Source: a virus. From it: DNA of 64,000 nt. Under the pieces are notes generated by a model, which had not been told where the DNA came from, searched no databases, and saw only the letters and a program-made list of their open reading frames with translations. Where the stretch lies: positions 1 to 64,000 of IMG/VR virus record IMGVR_UViG_3300034418_008897; one strand, 5' to 3'. Each line of letters opens with the position of its first letter. Position 1 is the stretch's first letter. Of this stretch, positions 55,253 to 63,954 are shown piece after piece. The position numbers and the translations under genes were made by a program.

Positions 55253-55408
55253 TTATTTTTTCAAGTTATGTATAGAATCTATTATATAATTTAAACAAGT
55301 ATCATTATATTTAACGTAATATTTAGCAAATTTTGTTAAGTTATTTATATTTTCCGGGCTAGCATCTGCCATATCCCCTTTTAAAACTTCAGGTAAATCA
55401 AAATTCAT
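55253..55408 (-). CDS. Very small protein, 51 aa
   Basis: The ATG at 55408 is preferred because it follows the stop of the 738-aa gene by one base; a TTG at 55438 would overlap it. The peptide (MNFDLPEVLKGDMADASPEN then a helix ending HNLKK) is polar and has no recognised motif. It may be a small partner of the neighbouring cargo proteins. Confidence 0.45.
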   Translation of the reverse strand: MNFDLPEVLKGDMADASPENINNLTKFAKYYVKYNDTCLNYIIDSIHNLKK

Positions 55409-55409
55409 A

Positions 55410-57626
55410 TTACTTATTTCCTTTGTTATAATTTTCAAGGTCTTTTTTTACTCTGTCCATATGTCTTTTTGCCATATAGCCTAGAGGAATACTTGTTGCG
55501 CCAAGCAAACCAGCAGCCCCCTTTATAAACTTATTATTTGAAGCTTTATCCCAGTCTCTAAGCACATCCATTTGCTTTGTATTAGCTGCATTTTTAGTAC
55601 CCAACATAGTTAATTTAGCTGTTGTTTTTTGATTATCTCCTAAAGTACCTGGAGAAAATTCTTCAATAGTTTCAATAAGCTTATTGCCTTTATGATCAAA
55701 AAATTCACCTGAATCGTTGTAATATATTCTATTTTTCAAATCAAAAGGTTTACCACCTGTTAAAGAAGAAACTTCAAAATCTCTGACTTTATTAGGTAAG
55801 AATTTCATCTTTTTTAATGGTTGTAAATCCCATGTATCTGTAAAATCAATAAATTTTCTACCTTGCTCATCTACACCTTTTGTAATCCAACCATTACCAT
55901 GCACACCACCAAAATTTAATTCTTTTTCAATTTCCATAGTACCAAATGATTTTTTAGGATTATCTATTATTTTTTGCAGTTTATTCTTCTCTAATTTAAA
56001 ATCATTCAGCGCTAATGTATTATCTGCGTTTTTAGAGAAAGTATTAAACTCAGGTTCTAATCCGTTGTATAATCTCCAAGAATCAAATCTATTTTTAGTA
56101 GCGTAAGTTTTTGGCTTAAACTTCAAAGCTTTAGGTGTTATTACTTCTAATGGGGCTCCAGCTACTGTAAATAAATCATAACCTATAGGAGTTATAGATC
56201 TATTAACAATTTTACCTAACAAATTATTTTTAGCTTGCTTTGTATAGGTTTTCATTATTTCTTTTTGTCTCTCAGGACTAAATCTAAAACCAAAACCTTC
56301 ATATTTATTTGTAAATTGATTCCATTTAGCATCATTATATTTTCTTTTTAAACCTTTTAAAAAATCACCTTTGGGGGCAACAATATCTTCTCCAAGATTA
56401 ATTAAATCTTGTGGAGCTACATGAGAAGCTACTCCATGAATAAAATCTACCTTATTTACATTTATATTTTTAAGTTCTGGATTTAATTTTACTAAAGATT
56501 CATATACAACATTTAATTCAACTGGCTCTACAAGTCCTGCTTGAGATCTTCTAGCAAATTCATTTAATCTATTAACATCAACTCCTTCTGGTAAAACATA
56601 GTCATGCCCAAATTGAGGATTTACAAGTTTTGATTTTTTAATAGAAGGTTCAAATTTTTTAGTAACAAAATTATAATAGGAATCAGAATTCTTTTTAATA
56701 GCATCCACTGCTCTATAATGTACAGGATCTATACCTACTTGAGTCTTAGCAGATTGTAAATTATATTTTGGAAATTTATATTCAAAATTAGGTGAGCCTG
56801 GTAGTTGTTTAGTAAAATTATTAGCTAATAAACCCCTAGCATCATCTGCATATTTACCTAATACTTTACCGCCTAATCTTACCACATCAGGAGCCTTGTA
56901 TAATAATCCTGCAGGAGCTGTAACTATACCCGGCAAAGAAGCTGCATTTAAAGTATTTGGTGTGTATCTACCTGATAAAGCATCTCCTAATGTAGTAGGT
57001 TGATCGGCATTAGTAGCATATTTCATAACAAATGAACCTGGTATATCTGCAAAAGAAAGAGCATCAGCAGCATTTCCTAATTTTTGCATTACACCTTTAG
57101 GGTAGTAATATTTCGCTTCTTCAGCTGGAGTTAATCCTTTTATATCAGGTGTAAAAGTCGGTCCTTGCTTTCCTGTTAAATTTAAGAAGCTGTTAGCTGC
57201 GGATACTGCTCCACCTTTGGTTCTTGCCCACAATGAAGGCTCTATATATTTAGCATATTTAGAGTTAGGCATTGCTTTAGAAAGAATCTTAGCGTTAACT
57301 AAGTTATTCATTATAGACTCTCTATCTGTAAGATCTATATTATTTTCTTTAGCATACTGCTCTATAACATAATTATTTCTATCATAATCATATCGATTGT
57401 GTATCCTTTGTTCAGCTTGCTCAGGAAAATTTCTTTCGTTTACATTAAATAAATTTTGTAGTCCTTTATTACCTTTGTTTAAGTAATTATCTTTTTCATT
57501 TATAAGGTAATCACGATAAGGATTTTTAGAATTATAATCATTATAATACCTAGTTAAAGGAGTTATAGATGTTTCCTTTAACGTCTTTCCTTTTTGGTAT
57601 TTTCCTATTTTATTATATAACATCAT
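55410..57626 (-). CDS. Tagged cargo protein of unknown function, 738 aa
   Basis: The N-terminal tag MMLYNKIGKYQKGK marks it as a member of the tagged group. Residues about 175-260 are Ala/Gly/Leu-rich and hydrophobic (LSFADIPGSFVMKYA; LPGIVTAPAGLLY), perhaps membrane-active. The middle is mixed with a repeat-free alpha/beta pattern (HYRAVDAIKKNSDSYYNFV, FIHGVASHVAP). The last 30 residues hold a hydrophobic segment (AAGLLGATSIPLGYMAKR). No enzyme motif recognised. Neighbours upstream are the polyvalent protein and two wall hydrolases, suggesting delivery into the host. Confidence 0.6.
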   Translation of the reverse strand: MMLYNKIGKYQKGKTLKETSITPLTRYYNDYNSKNPYRDYLINEKDNYLNKGNKGLQNLFNVNERNFPEQAEQRIHNRYDYDRNNYVIEQYAKENNIDLTDRESIMNNLVNAKILSKAMPNSKYAKYIEPSLWARTKGGAVSAANSFLNLTGKQGPTFTPDIKGLTPAEEAKYYYPKGVMQKLGNAADALSFADIPGSFVMKYATNADQPTTLGDALSGRYTPNTLNAASLPGIVTAPAGLLYKAPDVVRLGGKVLGKYADDARGLLANNFTKQLPGSPNFEYKFPKYNLQSAKTQVGIDPVHYRAVDAIKKNSDSYYNFVTKKFEPSIKKSKLVNPQFGHDYVLPEGVDVNRLNEFARRSQAGLVEPVELNVVYESLVKLNPELKNINVNKVDFIHGVASHVAPQDLINLGEDIVAPKGDFLKGLKRKYNDAKWNQFTNKYEGFGFRFSPERQKEIMKTYTKQAKNNLLGKIVNRSITPIGYDLFTVAGAPLEVITPKALKFKPKTYATKNRFDSWRLYNGLEPEFNTFSKNADNTLALNDFKLEKNKLQKIIDNPKKSFGTMEIEKELNFGGVHGNGWITKGVDEQGRKFIDFTDTWDLQPLKKMKFLPNKVRDFEVSSLTGGKPFDLKNRIYYNDSGEFFDHKGNKLIETIEEFSPGTLGDNQKTTAKLTMLGTKNAANTKQMDVLRDWDKASNNKFIKGAAGLLGATSIPLGYMAKRHMDRVKKDLENYNKGNK

Positions 57627-57628
57627 TT

Positions 57629-60142
57629 TTAATTTTGTTTTTTATTCCAAGGGTTATAAAGTAAAGATCCTAAACCTATTGGAGCTAATGCCTTATATAT
57701 ATTAGGGTTAGTCATGTCAAACATTCCATTATTACCTATTAAAGATTTAAGTCTATTGTTACCTTTAAAGAATATTACATCATCCCCTATATCTTCTCCT
57801 GGTTTTAACTTTAAAGAATTATCATAATTATCTACAACATTTTTAGCTGTAAAAGAATCGAACCCTTGTTTTTTATATCTTTCTGCTAATTTATTAGTAG
57901 TAAGAGGCGAAGTTTCACGAGCATTAGGATCTAAAAAATCATTTTTTTGGATTGTCATATCTTTTTTATAAGGGGCAGATTCAGGTAAAGATTTTAAATA
58001 TTTTTCTGCTGCTTGTTTTGATCTAAATGTATTTCCTTCTGGAGACAGCATATTACCAAAAGCATCATATTGCATACCTTCTTTATTATTAGAACCTACG
58101 ACATAACCACTTTTCTTACCTATCCAACTATTTCCTTTATAATCTACAGATTTATTTTTACCTAAATTTGCTCCTAATTCTAGCACCTTACCTTTATCCC
58201 CAGCATAAGTTTTAGCTATGTTTTTGTTAGTAGTCGTAAAAATTAGGTCAGGGTATAAATTTCCACTAGTTAATCTTTCTGCTTTACTTAAATCAAATTC
58301 TGTTAAATCTCTAGCTGGAGTTCCGTGGTATAGTACATTTTTATACATATTTTCAGCTTGTTTTTCCCCCCCTGCAAATCTTGTTAAATTTTTAGATTTC
58401 ATTTGGACAAACTGTTCTGGACTACCGTTGAATTTAGTACCGTCACTATATTTCATCCATGTTCCATCAGCTTTAGCTTGTTGCTCAATAGCATTATACT
58501 CTTGCATTAAAGCTTTATTTTCTGGTATTTCTTTATTCCATTTACCCCAATCTATTTCAGATTTAAAATCTTGAGTAGGTAATAAATCAGATAAGTATTT
58601 ATTTGTATTGATTACTTTAGATTTATCTGCTTTTGCTACTACTTCATCTATACTGTTTTTCCATTCTGTTATATCGTATTTAGCACCGCGTTTTTCTATT
58701 CTTTTTACAAACTCATCTTTTGGTATATTTATAATTTTATCAAAAGAGTCTAAATTATTCCTTAATAAGTTTGTATTTGATGTAAACAATACTTGCCCTT
58801 TACTTTTAGCTTCTTTTTTAACTTCATCAAATAAAGACTGCATCATTTGATTATATTCTTTATTCCATACTTCATTACCTCCGTTCTTTACTTGATATGT
58901 AGAAATATTATACTTTTTTGCAATATCATTTACTGAATTATTTATAACATCTGCATAGTCATCATCTAAAGATAAAAACCTATTGTCACCGGCTTGCTTT
59001 AAATAACTTTTACCTATAGTTGGATGACCAAATATAATTTCATCTGTGTTATTTATTACCGGTTCAAAAACACTTCCTGTAGCTTGCCCTACATCTTGAG
59101 CTTTTGCTCCTACAACTGCTTTATTATAAGCTTTTCTAACAATTGGATTATATTTTGCACTAGCTGGGTTTAATTGAGGCACTAACACAGATCTGAAATC
59201 GTTAGCTACACTAGTTGGAGTGGAACTAATCCTAGGAATTATTTTATTACCTATAATATTGTTTAATTTAGAAGAGTTGCTTAACCTCATAGTTTCCAAA
59301 GCAGCGCTTTCTCCCATGTTCATTAACCTACCAGAACGACCAATTAATTTAGTACCTGGTATAAGATCTAAAGCCGTAAATGCCGTTGAAGTTAAAGCAT
59401 TTTGCCAATCCTCCATTTTACCGCTTTTTATTGCTTTTCTTATGTCCTCTTCAGTGTAAAGAGCATCATTACCAGCATTAATTAAAGCAGTAGTTGGGTG
59501 TAAATATGAAGCTGCGTTTAAACCTTTTAAAACAGTGTTATTATCAAAAACGGGATCTGAAAATCCAGGCGATCTTTCCATAGCACTATAATTCATAGGC
59601 ATATTGAAAGGCCCAGGTTTTAAAAAATAAGCTGTTGCTACTAGAGGGTTTCTAATTATGTTTCCAGCTTTATCTGCCCAAGTATATTCAGGAGCCGATT
59701 GTATTGTCCCAGGATCTTTCGGATATACCATTGCTGGTATATAACTATCTATTTTGTTTGTATCTAATAGGATTTTAGCTTTATCTTCTTCAGACAACCA
59801 ATTAGCATTTTTAATTTTATCTACTACTATAGATCTTTCAGCAGCTCTTCTTTTTGAACCCTCTTCAACTATATTAGCAGCTGTATTAGCTATAAGTAAA
59901 TTTTTTGGTTGAGTTGATTCAGCAACTTCTACTCTAGGTAAAGAATTAAAATTAGCTGTATTAAAATTAGAATAAGGTATAGCGTTCTTATTTAATTCTG
60001 CTGTTCTTTGTTCTACATTTCCAGCAGTTAATGGTAAATATTTACCATTAATTTCTTTAAACCATTTATCTCCTTCTTTCTTATAATTGTGGTTATTATA
60101 TCTATAATACCCGCCGTCTTGATATTTTTTTAATAATGCCAT
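57629..60142 (-). CDS. Polyvalent cargo protein: kinase-like P-loop plus ADP-ribosyltransferase-like domain, 837 aa
   Basis: Order: tag MALLKKYQDGG (1-11); shared module ending RTAELNKNAIP (46-56); a hydrophobic stretch (about 205-280); a P-loop domain with FGHPTIGKS (371-379), SLDDDYADVI and FDKIINIPKDEFVKRIEKRG (467-486); a linker TWMKYSDGTKFNGSPEQFVQ (561-580) typical of phage and conjugative polyvalent proteins; then an ART-like domain with YHGTPARDLTEFD (605-617) and FTTTNKNIAKTYA (635-647). The usual catalytic Glu was not located with certainty. The P-loop domain is paralogous to one in the giant protein. It probably enters the host with DNA and modifies host targets; this is inference. 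Confidence 0.7.
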   Translation of the reverse strand: MALLKKYQDGGYYRYNNHNYKKEGDKWFKEINGKYLPLTAGNVEQRTAELNKNAIPYSNFNTANFNSLPRVEVAESTQPKNLLIANTAANIVEEGSKRRAAERSIVVDKIKNANWLSEEDKAKILLDTNKIDSYIPAMVYPKDPGTIQSAPEYTWADKAGNIIRNPLVATAYFLKPGPFNMPMNYSAMERSPGFSDPVFDNNTVLKGLNAASYLHPTTALINAGNDALYTEEDIRKAIKSGKMEDWQNALTSTAFTALDLIPGTKLIGRSGRLMNMGESAALETMRLSNSSKLNNIIGNKIIPRISSTPTSVANDFRSVLVPQLNPASAKYNPIVRKAYNKAVVGAKAQDVGQATGSVFEPVINNTDEIIFGHPTIGKSYLKQAGDNRFLSLDDDYADVINNSVNDIAKKYNISTYQVKNGGNEVWNKEYNQMMQSLFDEVKKEAKSKGQVLFTSNTNLLRNNLDSFDKIINIPKDEFVKRIEKRGAKYDITEWKNSIDEVVAKADKSKVINTNKYLSDLLPTQDFKSEIDWGKWNKEIPENKALMQEYNAIEQQAKADGTWMKYSDGTKFNGSPEQFVQMKSKNLTRFAGGEKQAENMYKNVLYHGTPARDLTEFDLSKAERLTSGNLYPDLIFTTTNKNIAKTYAGDKGKVLELGANLGKNKSVDYKGNSWIGKKSGYVVGSNNKEGMQYDAFGNMLSPEGNTFRSKQAAEKYLKSLPESAPYKKDMTIQKNDFLDPNARETSPLTTNKLAERYKKQGFDSFTAKNVVDNYDNSLKLKPGEDIGDDVIFFKGNNRLKSLIGNNGMFDMTNPNIYKALAPIGLGSLLYNPWNKKQN

Positions 60143-60147
60143 AATAC

Positions 60148-61953
60148 TTATTTTGCAAAGTTTTTAGCAAAATTAGCCTTCTTGACCATCTTACTACTAT
60201 ATTTATTCTTATTAGCTAAAATATGGCTAGCTGCTTCTTGAACATCCATGCCCATTTTTGTAGCTTGCGCTTTAAATGTACCTTTCTTTTCAGGATCTAT
60301 TTTTATAGTATTTCCTTTTTTATATAAAAGACCACCTTTTTTAAAAATTGCAGTTTGAGGTATACTCTTACCTGCTGTTGATCTTATATAATTATCTAAA
60401 TTATACATGGTTTTATTTACATACTTATTTTTTGTGGCATCACCACGCAATAGTACACCTGGACTACGCCAAGCAGTTGCCCATCTTTCTTCAGGGCTTA
60501 ATTCTACATTACCCTCTGCTTGCCTATAAACTTCACCGTTTTTTACACTGTATAAATTGCCTTGATTGGGGTAGTATTTTTCTACTTCTTTTCTTAATAA
60601 AGCAGTTTTATATTGATCATCAACGTCATAATTTAAGAATACTCTTTTACCATTAGGTAGCATATAATAACCATCAAATGTTTCATCTGGTTTTTGAAAT
60701 GAACTACCTCTTAAATCCCTGGAAAAGAATTGCTTAGGTGAAGACCACATACCAGGAGCTTCTTTACTTTTAATAACCCTAGGATTTTCATTACCCCTAT
60801 TATATAAGCTCTTAGAAGATTTATCCAATTGGCTCAAATATATCATAGAAGCTAAACCAGCTTTATAAGGATCTTTTAAATCAGATCTAGATCTAATACC
60901 ATATTTATCCGCTATACTCGCTAACCTAGGGTCGTTAAAAATATTATCTGGGTTTATTTGAGTCATACCTATACTACTACCTACTAATTCTGAAGCATAC
61001 CCTTTGATTCCCTTCAAAGATTTACCGCCTTTGGTTTCGGTCATAGCAGTTGCGGTTAAAAAGTTAACCATTTGTTTGTATTTATCTGGGTCTAAATTTA
61101 AATCTTTAGCTAAATTATTTGCGTGTTGAACTAAAGCTAAAGTAAAATTACCTAAATCATGAGTTAAATATTTTTCCCCCTCACTACTATTATTTACTGC
61201 TTTTTCAAAACCAACTGATTTTTTAATTTTATCATAAGGATTTTGCACTTCAAAATCGTAGGATTTATTTTGCTCATCAAAAAACTTTTGAAAAAATTCT
61301 CTATTTAAATTTAAATTTTCTTCTGGTGCTATAACTGTTTGCAAATTATATTTTTTCCACACTTCTCTAGCTTCTGATAAAGTATATAATTTTTTATCAT
61401 AAGCATCCATTAATATAGATTCCCCAGTATCTTTATCCCATCCTACTTTGATCATAGTATGGTTAGAATTTTTATAGCCTTTGGCTTTAGAATAACCATA
61501 TGGGTGCATATCTTGATCAGGTCCCCATAAATAAAAAGTACCTACAGGGGTATCTAAATCAAAATTTTCATTTCTATTTTCATCTAAAATATTGTAAAAA
61601 GTCTTACCACTATCTGCGTATACCCCTGCTAAATCCCAACTGTCTACAGATCCCTTGTAATCACCTTTTAAATAAGGGTATTTTTCTATTTGTTCTGGTG
61701 TTGGTTGAGTAGATGTTGTCAATAAACCTCTAGCGTTTTCTATATCACCTATAGTTTTTACTCCAGGAATATAACCTAAACCTTTAGTATATAACAAACA
61801 AGCGTCCCCTTTACAATTACCCAGAGTACCTTCTAACATATTATCTCTAAAAAAGTCAGAATTAGCTCTGTCTTCTGCAGTATAAATTACTTTATCTATG
61901 CGAGTATTAAATCCTTTACCTGGTTGAAATTTTTTTACTTTGTTATATAGCAT
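60148..61953 (-). CDS. Bifunctional cell-wall hydrolase: Cys peptidase/amidase-like plus lytic transglycosylase-like, 601 aa
   Basis: The N-terminus MLYNKVKKFQPGKG is a tag. Residues about 40-200 show an NlpC/CHAP-like order: GNCKGDACLLY (C47 or C52), SNHTMIKVGW (H165) and LMDAYDKK (D183). Residues about 260-380 show a lysozyme-like domain: TAMTETKGG (E306), SSIGMTQINPD and DPYKAGLASMIYL, as in SLT transglycosylases. FKKGGLLYKKG lies about 50 residues before the C-terminus. Clustered with a second transglycosylase, it probably opens the peptidoglycan during entry. Peptidase class uncertain. Confidence 0.7.
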   Translation of the reverse strand: MLYNKVKKFQPGKGFNTRIDKVIYTAEDRANSDFFRDNMLEGTLGNCKGDACLLYTKGLGYIPGVKTIGDIENARGLLTTSTQPTPEQIEKYPYLKGDYKGSVDSWDLAGVYADSGKTFYNILDENRNENFDLDTPVGTFYLWGPDQDMHPYGYSKAKGYKNSNHTMIKVGWDKDTGESILMDAYDKKLYTLSEAREVWKKYNLQTVIAPEENLNLNREFFQKFFDEQNKSYDFEVQNPYDKIKKSVGFEKAVNNSSEGEKYLTHDLGNFTLALVQHANNLAKDLNLDPDKYKQMVNFLTATAMTETKGGKSLKGIKGYASELVGSSIGMTQINPDNIFNDPRLASIADKYGIRSRSDLKDPYKAGLASMIYLSQLDKSSKSLYNRGNENPRVIKSKEAPGMWSSPKQFFSRDLRGSSFQKPDETFDGYYMLPNGKRVFLNYDVDDQYKTALLRKEVEKYYPNQGNLYSVKNGEVYRQAEGNVELSPEERWATAWRSPGVLLRGDATKNKYVNKTMYNLDNYIRSTAGKSIPQTAIFKKGGLLYKKGNTIKIDPEKKGTFKAQATKMGMDVQEAASHILANKNKYSSKMVKKANFAKNFAK

Positions 61954-61968
61954 ATCTTTTTTTTTGTT

Positions 61969-62862
61969 TTATTTTTTATACAATAAACCGCCTTTTTTGA
62001 ATTTGTAAGTTTTAACAGCTTTAGCATATTGTCTTTCAAACTCAGGGTTAGATTTATATAAAATTTTATTTACATAATCTCTAGTTTCTCTAGGTAGCTC
62101 GTTCATCCACTCTTTCCCTTTATAAATATCTACGCCTTTTTTCTTTTGTTCATTCAAATATTCTAAAAAATTACCTCTTCCATGGTTGTAAGCTGCTAAA
62201 GTTTTAGCTAACCTTATCTCATTAGATTGATTAGGTTTATTAATGAAAGATGCATTATACAAATCAGTCATGTACCATTTCTGAATCTTAGCACTAACTT
62301 CAGGATCATATAAACTATCTGTAGATTTTATTATTCCTGCTTTTACAGCATCCCCCTTTACATCAGGCATTATTTGCGCTAAGCCAGCAGCACCAGCGGG
62401 AGATACTGATTTAGGGTTAAAGCTAGATTCTTTAAATTGTTGTCTTAATAAAAAATCATTAGTGAATATTTCAGAATTTACTTTAGGCTCTGCTTTAGGC
62501 TCAGGTTTAGCATCTGATACAAGTTTAGGCTCAGAAGAATCTTTAATATATCTTTCTGGTTTTTCTGGTTCACCAAAGAAAGACTTACCATAAGCAGGTA
62601 CATCTGTTCTTAGTTGTGTAGATGGTAATCTAAGCTCATCATTTAACTTTGATTTGCGAGATCCATCGGGGTCTTTTATAGCTACATAGTAACCATTAGT
62701 ACTTTCATTCTTTATAAACCAATCATCAAAAGCATCTTTCATATAAGTAGATCCTGGTCTTTCAGGGTGTACATATATTTTTTTATCGAAAATATCTGCT
62801 TCATTTATAGTTCTACCTGGAGCTTTAGGTTTTGGTTTTTTATCGTTGTACAATAAAGACAT
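61969..62862 (-). CDS. Lytic transglycosylase (SLT family), tagged, 297 aa
   Basis: The ATG at 62862 (MSLLYNDKK) fits the tag pattern and avoids overlap; a TTG at 62874 is less likely. Residues about 30-70 carry the shared module (HPERPGSTYMKDAFDDWFI ... AIKDPDGSRKSKLN). A linker rich in Lys, Pro and Glu leads to an SLT domain: QQFKESSFNP with catalytic E145, SPAGAAGLAQIMP, AAYNHGRGN and LPRETRDYVNKIL. The C-terminus is the tag YKFKKGGLLYKK. It cleaves peptidoglycan glycan strands and is likely used during DNA entry. Confidence 0.88.
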   Translation of the reverse strand: MSLLYNDKKPKPKAPGRTINEADIFDKKIYVHPERPGSTYMKDAFDDWFIKNESTNGYYVAIKDPDGSRKSKLNDELRLPSTQLRTDVPAYGKSFFGEPEKPERYIKDSSEPKLVSDAKPEPKAEPKVNSEIFTNDFLLRQQFKESSFNPKSVSPAGAAGLAQIMPDVKGDAVKAGIIKSTDSLYDPEVSAKIQKWYMTDLYNASFINKPNQSNEIRLAKTLAAYNHGRGNFLEYLNEQKKKGVDIYKGKEWMNELPRETRDYVNKILYKSNPEFERQYAKAVKTYKFKKGGLLYKK

Positions 62863-62870
62863 AATTAAAA

Positions 62871-63125
62871 TCAATTCATTAAACTAAATTTTTGTCTGTA
62901 AGCTAATTTCTTACTAACTACCTCATTATCAGCAATTTCTCTTACAGAACAAAATATAATATTTTCTTCTCCATACTTATCATACATATTTTGTATAGCT
63001 TCTACAGGATGTTTTCCTTCTCTTAAAAGCTTAAGATGTACAGAAACACTAGCATTAAAATCTTGAGTAGTATTAATGTAGATGTACTCATCTTGTATAC
63101 TAGTTATGTAGTAAAGAGTTGCCAT
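62871..63125 (-). CDS. Degenerate GIY-YIG domain protein, 84 aa
   Basis: The sequence follows GIY-YIG nucleases closely: LYYITS...YIYINTTQDF, then VHLKLLREGKH, IQNMYDKYGEENIIF and SVREI, matching I-TevI-like order GIYQI, YVGSAKDF, RH, L.KG.H, LQ..F.KHG and EEI. The catalytic Arg after YVGS is replaced (NASVS), YIG has become YIN, and the Glu helix is degenerate. It is therefore probably not a nuclease; it may bind DNA or be a relic. It ends in TGA, 8 bp before the transglycosylase ATG. Confidence 0.75.
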   Translation of the reverse strand: MATLYYITSIQDEYIYINTTQDFNASVSVHLKLLREGKHPVEAIQNMYDKYGEENIIFCSVREIADNEVVSKKLAYRQKFSLMN

Positions 63126-63147
63126 AGAAATTTATAGTAAATAAAAA

Positions 63148-63177
63148 AGAAAAAACCAGAATAAATTAATATCCTGG
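63148..63177 (-). terminator. Intrinsic terminator
   Basis: On the minus strand CCAGGATA and TATTCTGG (one G-U pair) form an 8-bp stem with loop TTAATT followed by six T residues. It lies about 28 bp after the 248-aa gene, separating it from the GIY-YIG-like gene and the rest of the cargo cluster. Confidence 0.85.
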
Positions 63178-63205
63178 CTGAAATTTTTATATGTAAAATA
63201 ATAAA

Positions 63206-63952
63206 TTAAAATCTATATTTTAAACCTGCTCTGATATTATAATTAGAGTCGTATTTACCTTTATCATATCTACCTTCTAAATTACCTGATAATTTAGGCG
63301 TGAAATATTTTTCGGCATTAATATTAGCGCCTACTCTGTAGTTTTCATTCTTACCTAGACCTTTTTCAGCGGAAGCAGAAACCCCTAAATAACCATTCTT
63401 CAAAGGCACTCCTTTATTAACATTATAGCCTAAAGAAAAGCTAGGGCGGCTTATACCTTTATATGTCACAAATTCAGGAAATCCGGGTGCACTAGGTATT
63501 TTATCCATAGCGTAGTTAGCCTCAGCCTTGACCCCTAGGGACCCTAAATTTTTAGGTAAGTCTTTGTATAAACTAGACTCGAACCTATTAAACTCTTCTA
63601 TCTGCGGATATTGTTCTATTATTTTTTCACCATTTTTATCTACATCTTCATAAATTCTCATTCTCTTTGCCTTCTCAAGGCTAGCCATACCATCAACTCT
63701 AAAACCTTTAGGCAAAGCAGCACCAGCACCACCCATTTTCATATAGTCATTGGGAGCTTCTAATCTTTCTTCATGGCTCCACCCATAAGCAGTAGGATTC
63801 CATCTACCAACAGGAGCTGATAAATTTATCCTAGGTTCTTCTTTTTCTACTAAAGGGCTGGTATTCATAAACTTATGTTTAAGGTCTAAATCCTTTATAT
63901 AGGAATTTATAGTACCTTCTGTTTGATATTTTTTAGTATATAGTAAAGACAT
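63206..63952 (-). CDS. Tagged protein with outer-membrane beta-barrel-like C-terminus, 248 aa
   Basis: The N-terminus MSLLYTKKYQTEGT is a tag; no signal peptide is present. The last 110 residues alternate polar and small/hydrophobic residues in strand-turn-strand order (SFSLGYNVNKG, YLGVSASAEKGLG, YRVGANINAEKYF, LSGNLEGRYDKG, YNIRAGLKYRF) and end in Phe, as outer-membrane barrels do. About six strands can be drawn. A virion protein that inserts into or mimics the host outer membrane is possible; a soluble beta protein is the alternative. Confidence 0.6.
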   Translation of the reverse strand: MSLLYTKKYQTEGTINSYIKDLDLKHKFMNTSPLVEKEEPRINLSAPVGRWNPTAYGWSHEERLEAPNDYMKMGGAGAALPKGFRVDGMASLEKAKRMRIYEDVDKNGEKIIEQYPQIEEFNRFESSLYKDLPKNLGSLGVKAEANYAMDKIPSAPGFPEFVTYKGISRPSFSLGYNVNKGVPLKNGYLGVSASAEKGLGKNENYRVGANINAEKYFTPKLSGNLEGRYDKGKYDSNYNIRAGLKYRF

Positions 63953-63954
63953 AA

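Noticed and set aside
62863-62874. TTG start for the transglycosylase (and similar upstream TTG starts at 55438, 44980 and 15323)
   Set aside because: In each case an ATG slightly downstream gives shorter overlaps with the previous gene and, for the transglycosylase, a start that matches the MSLL tag.
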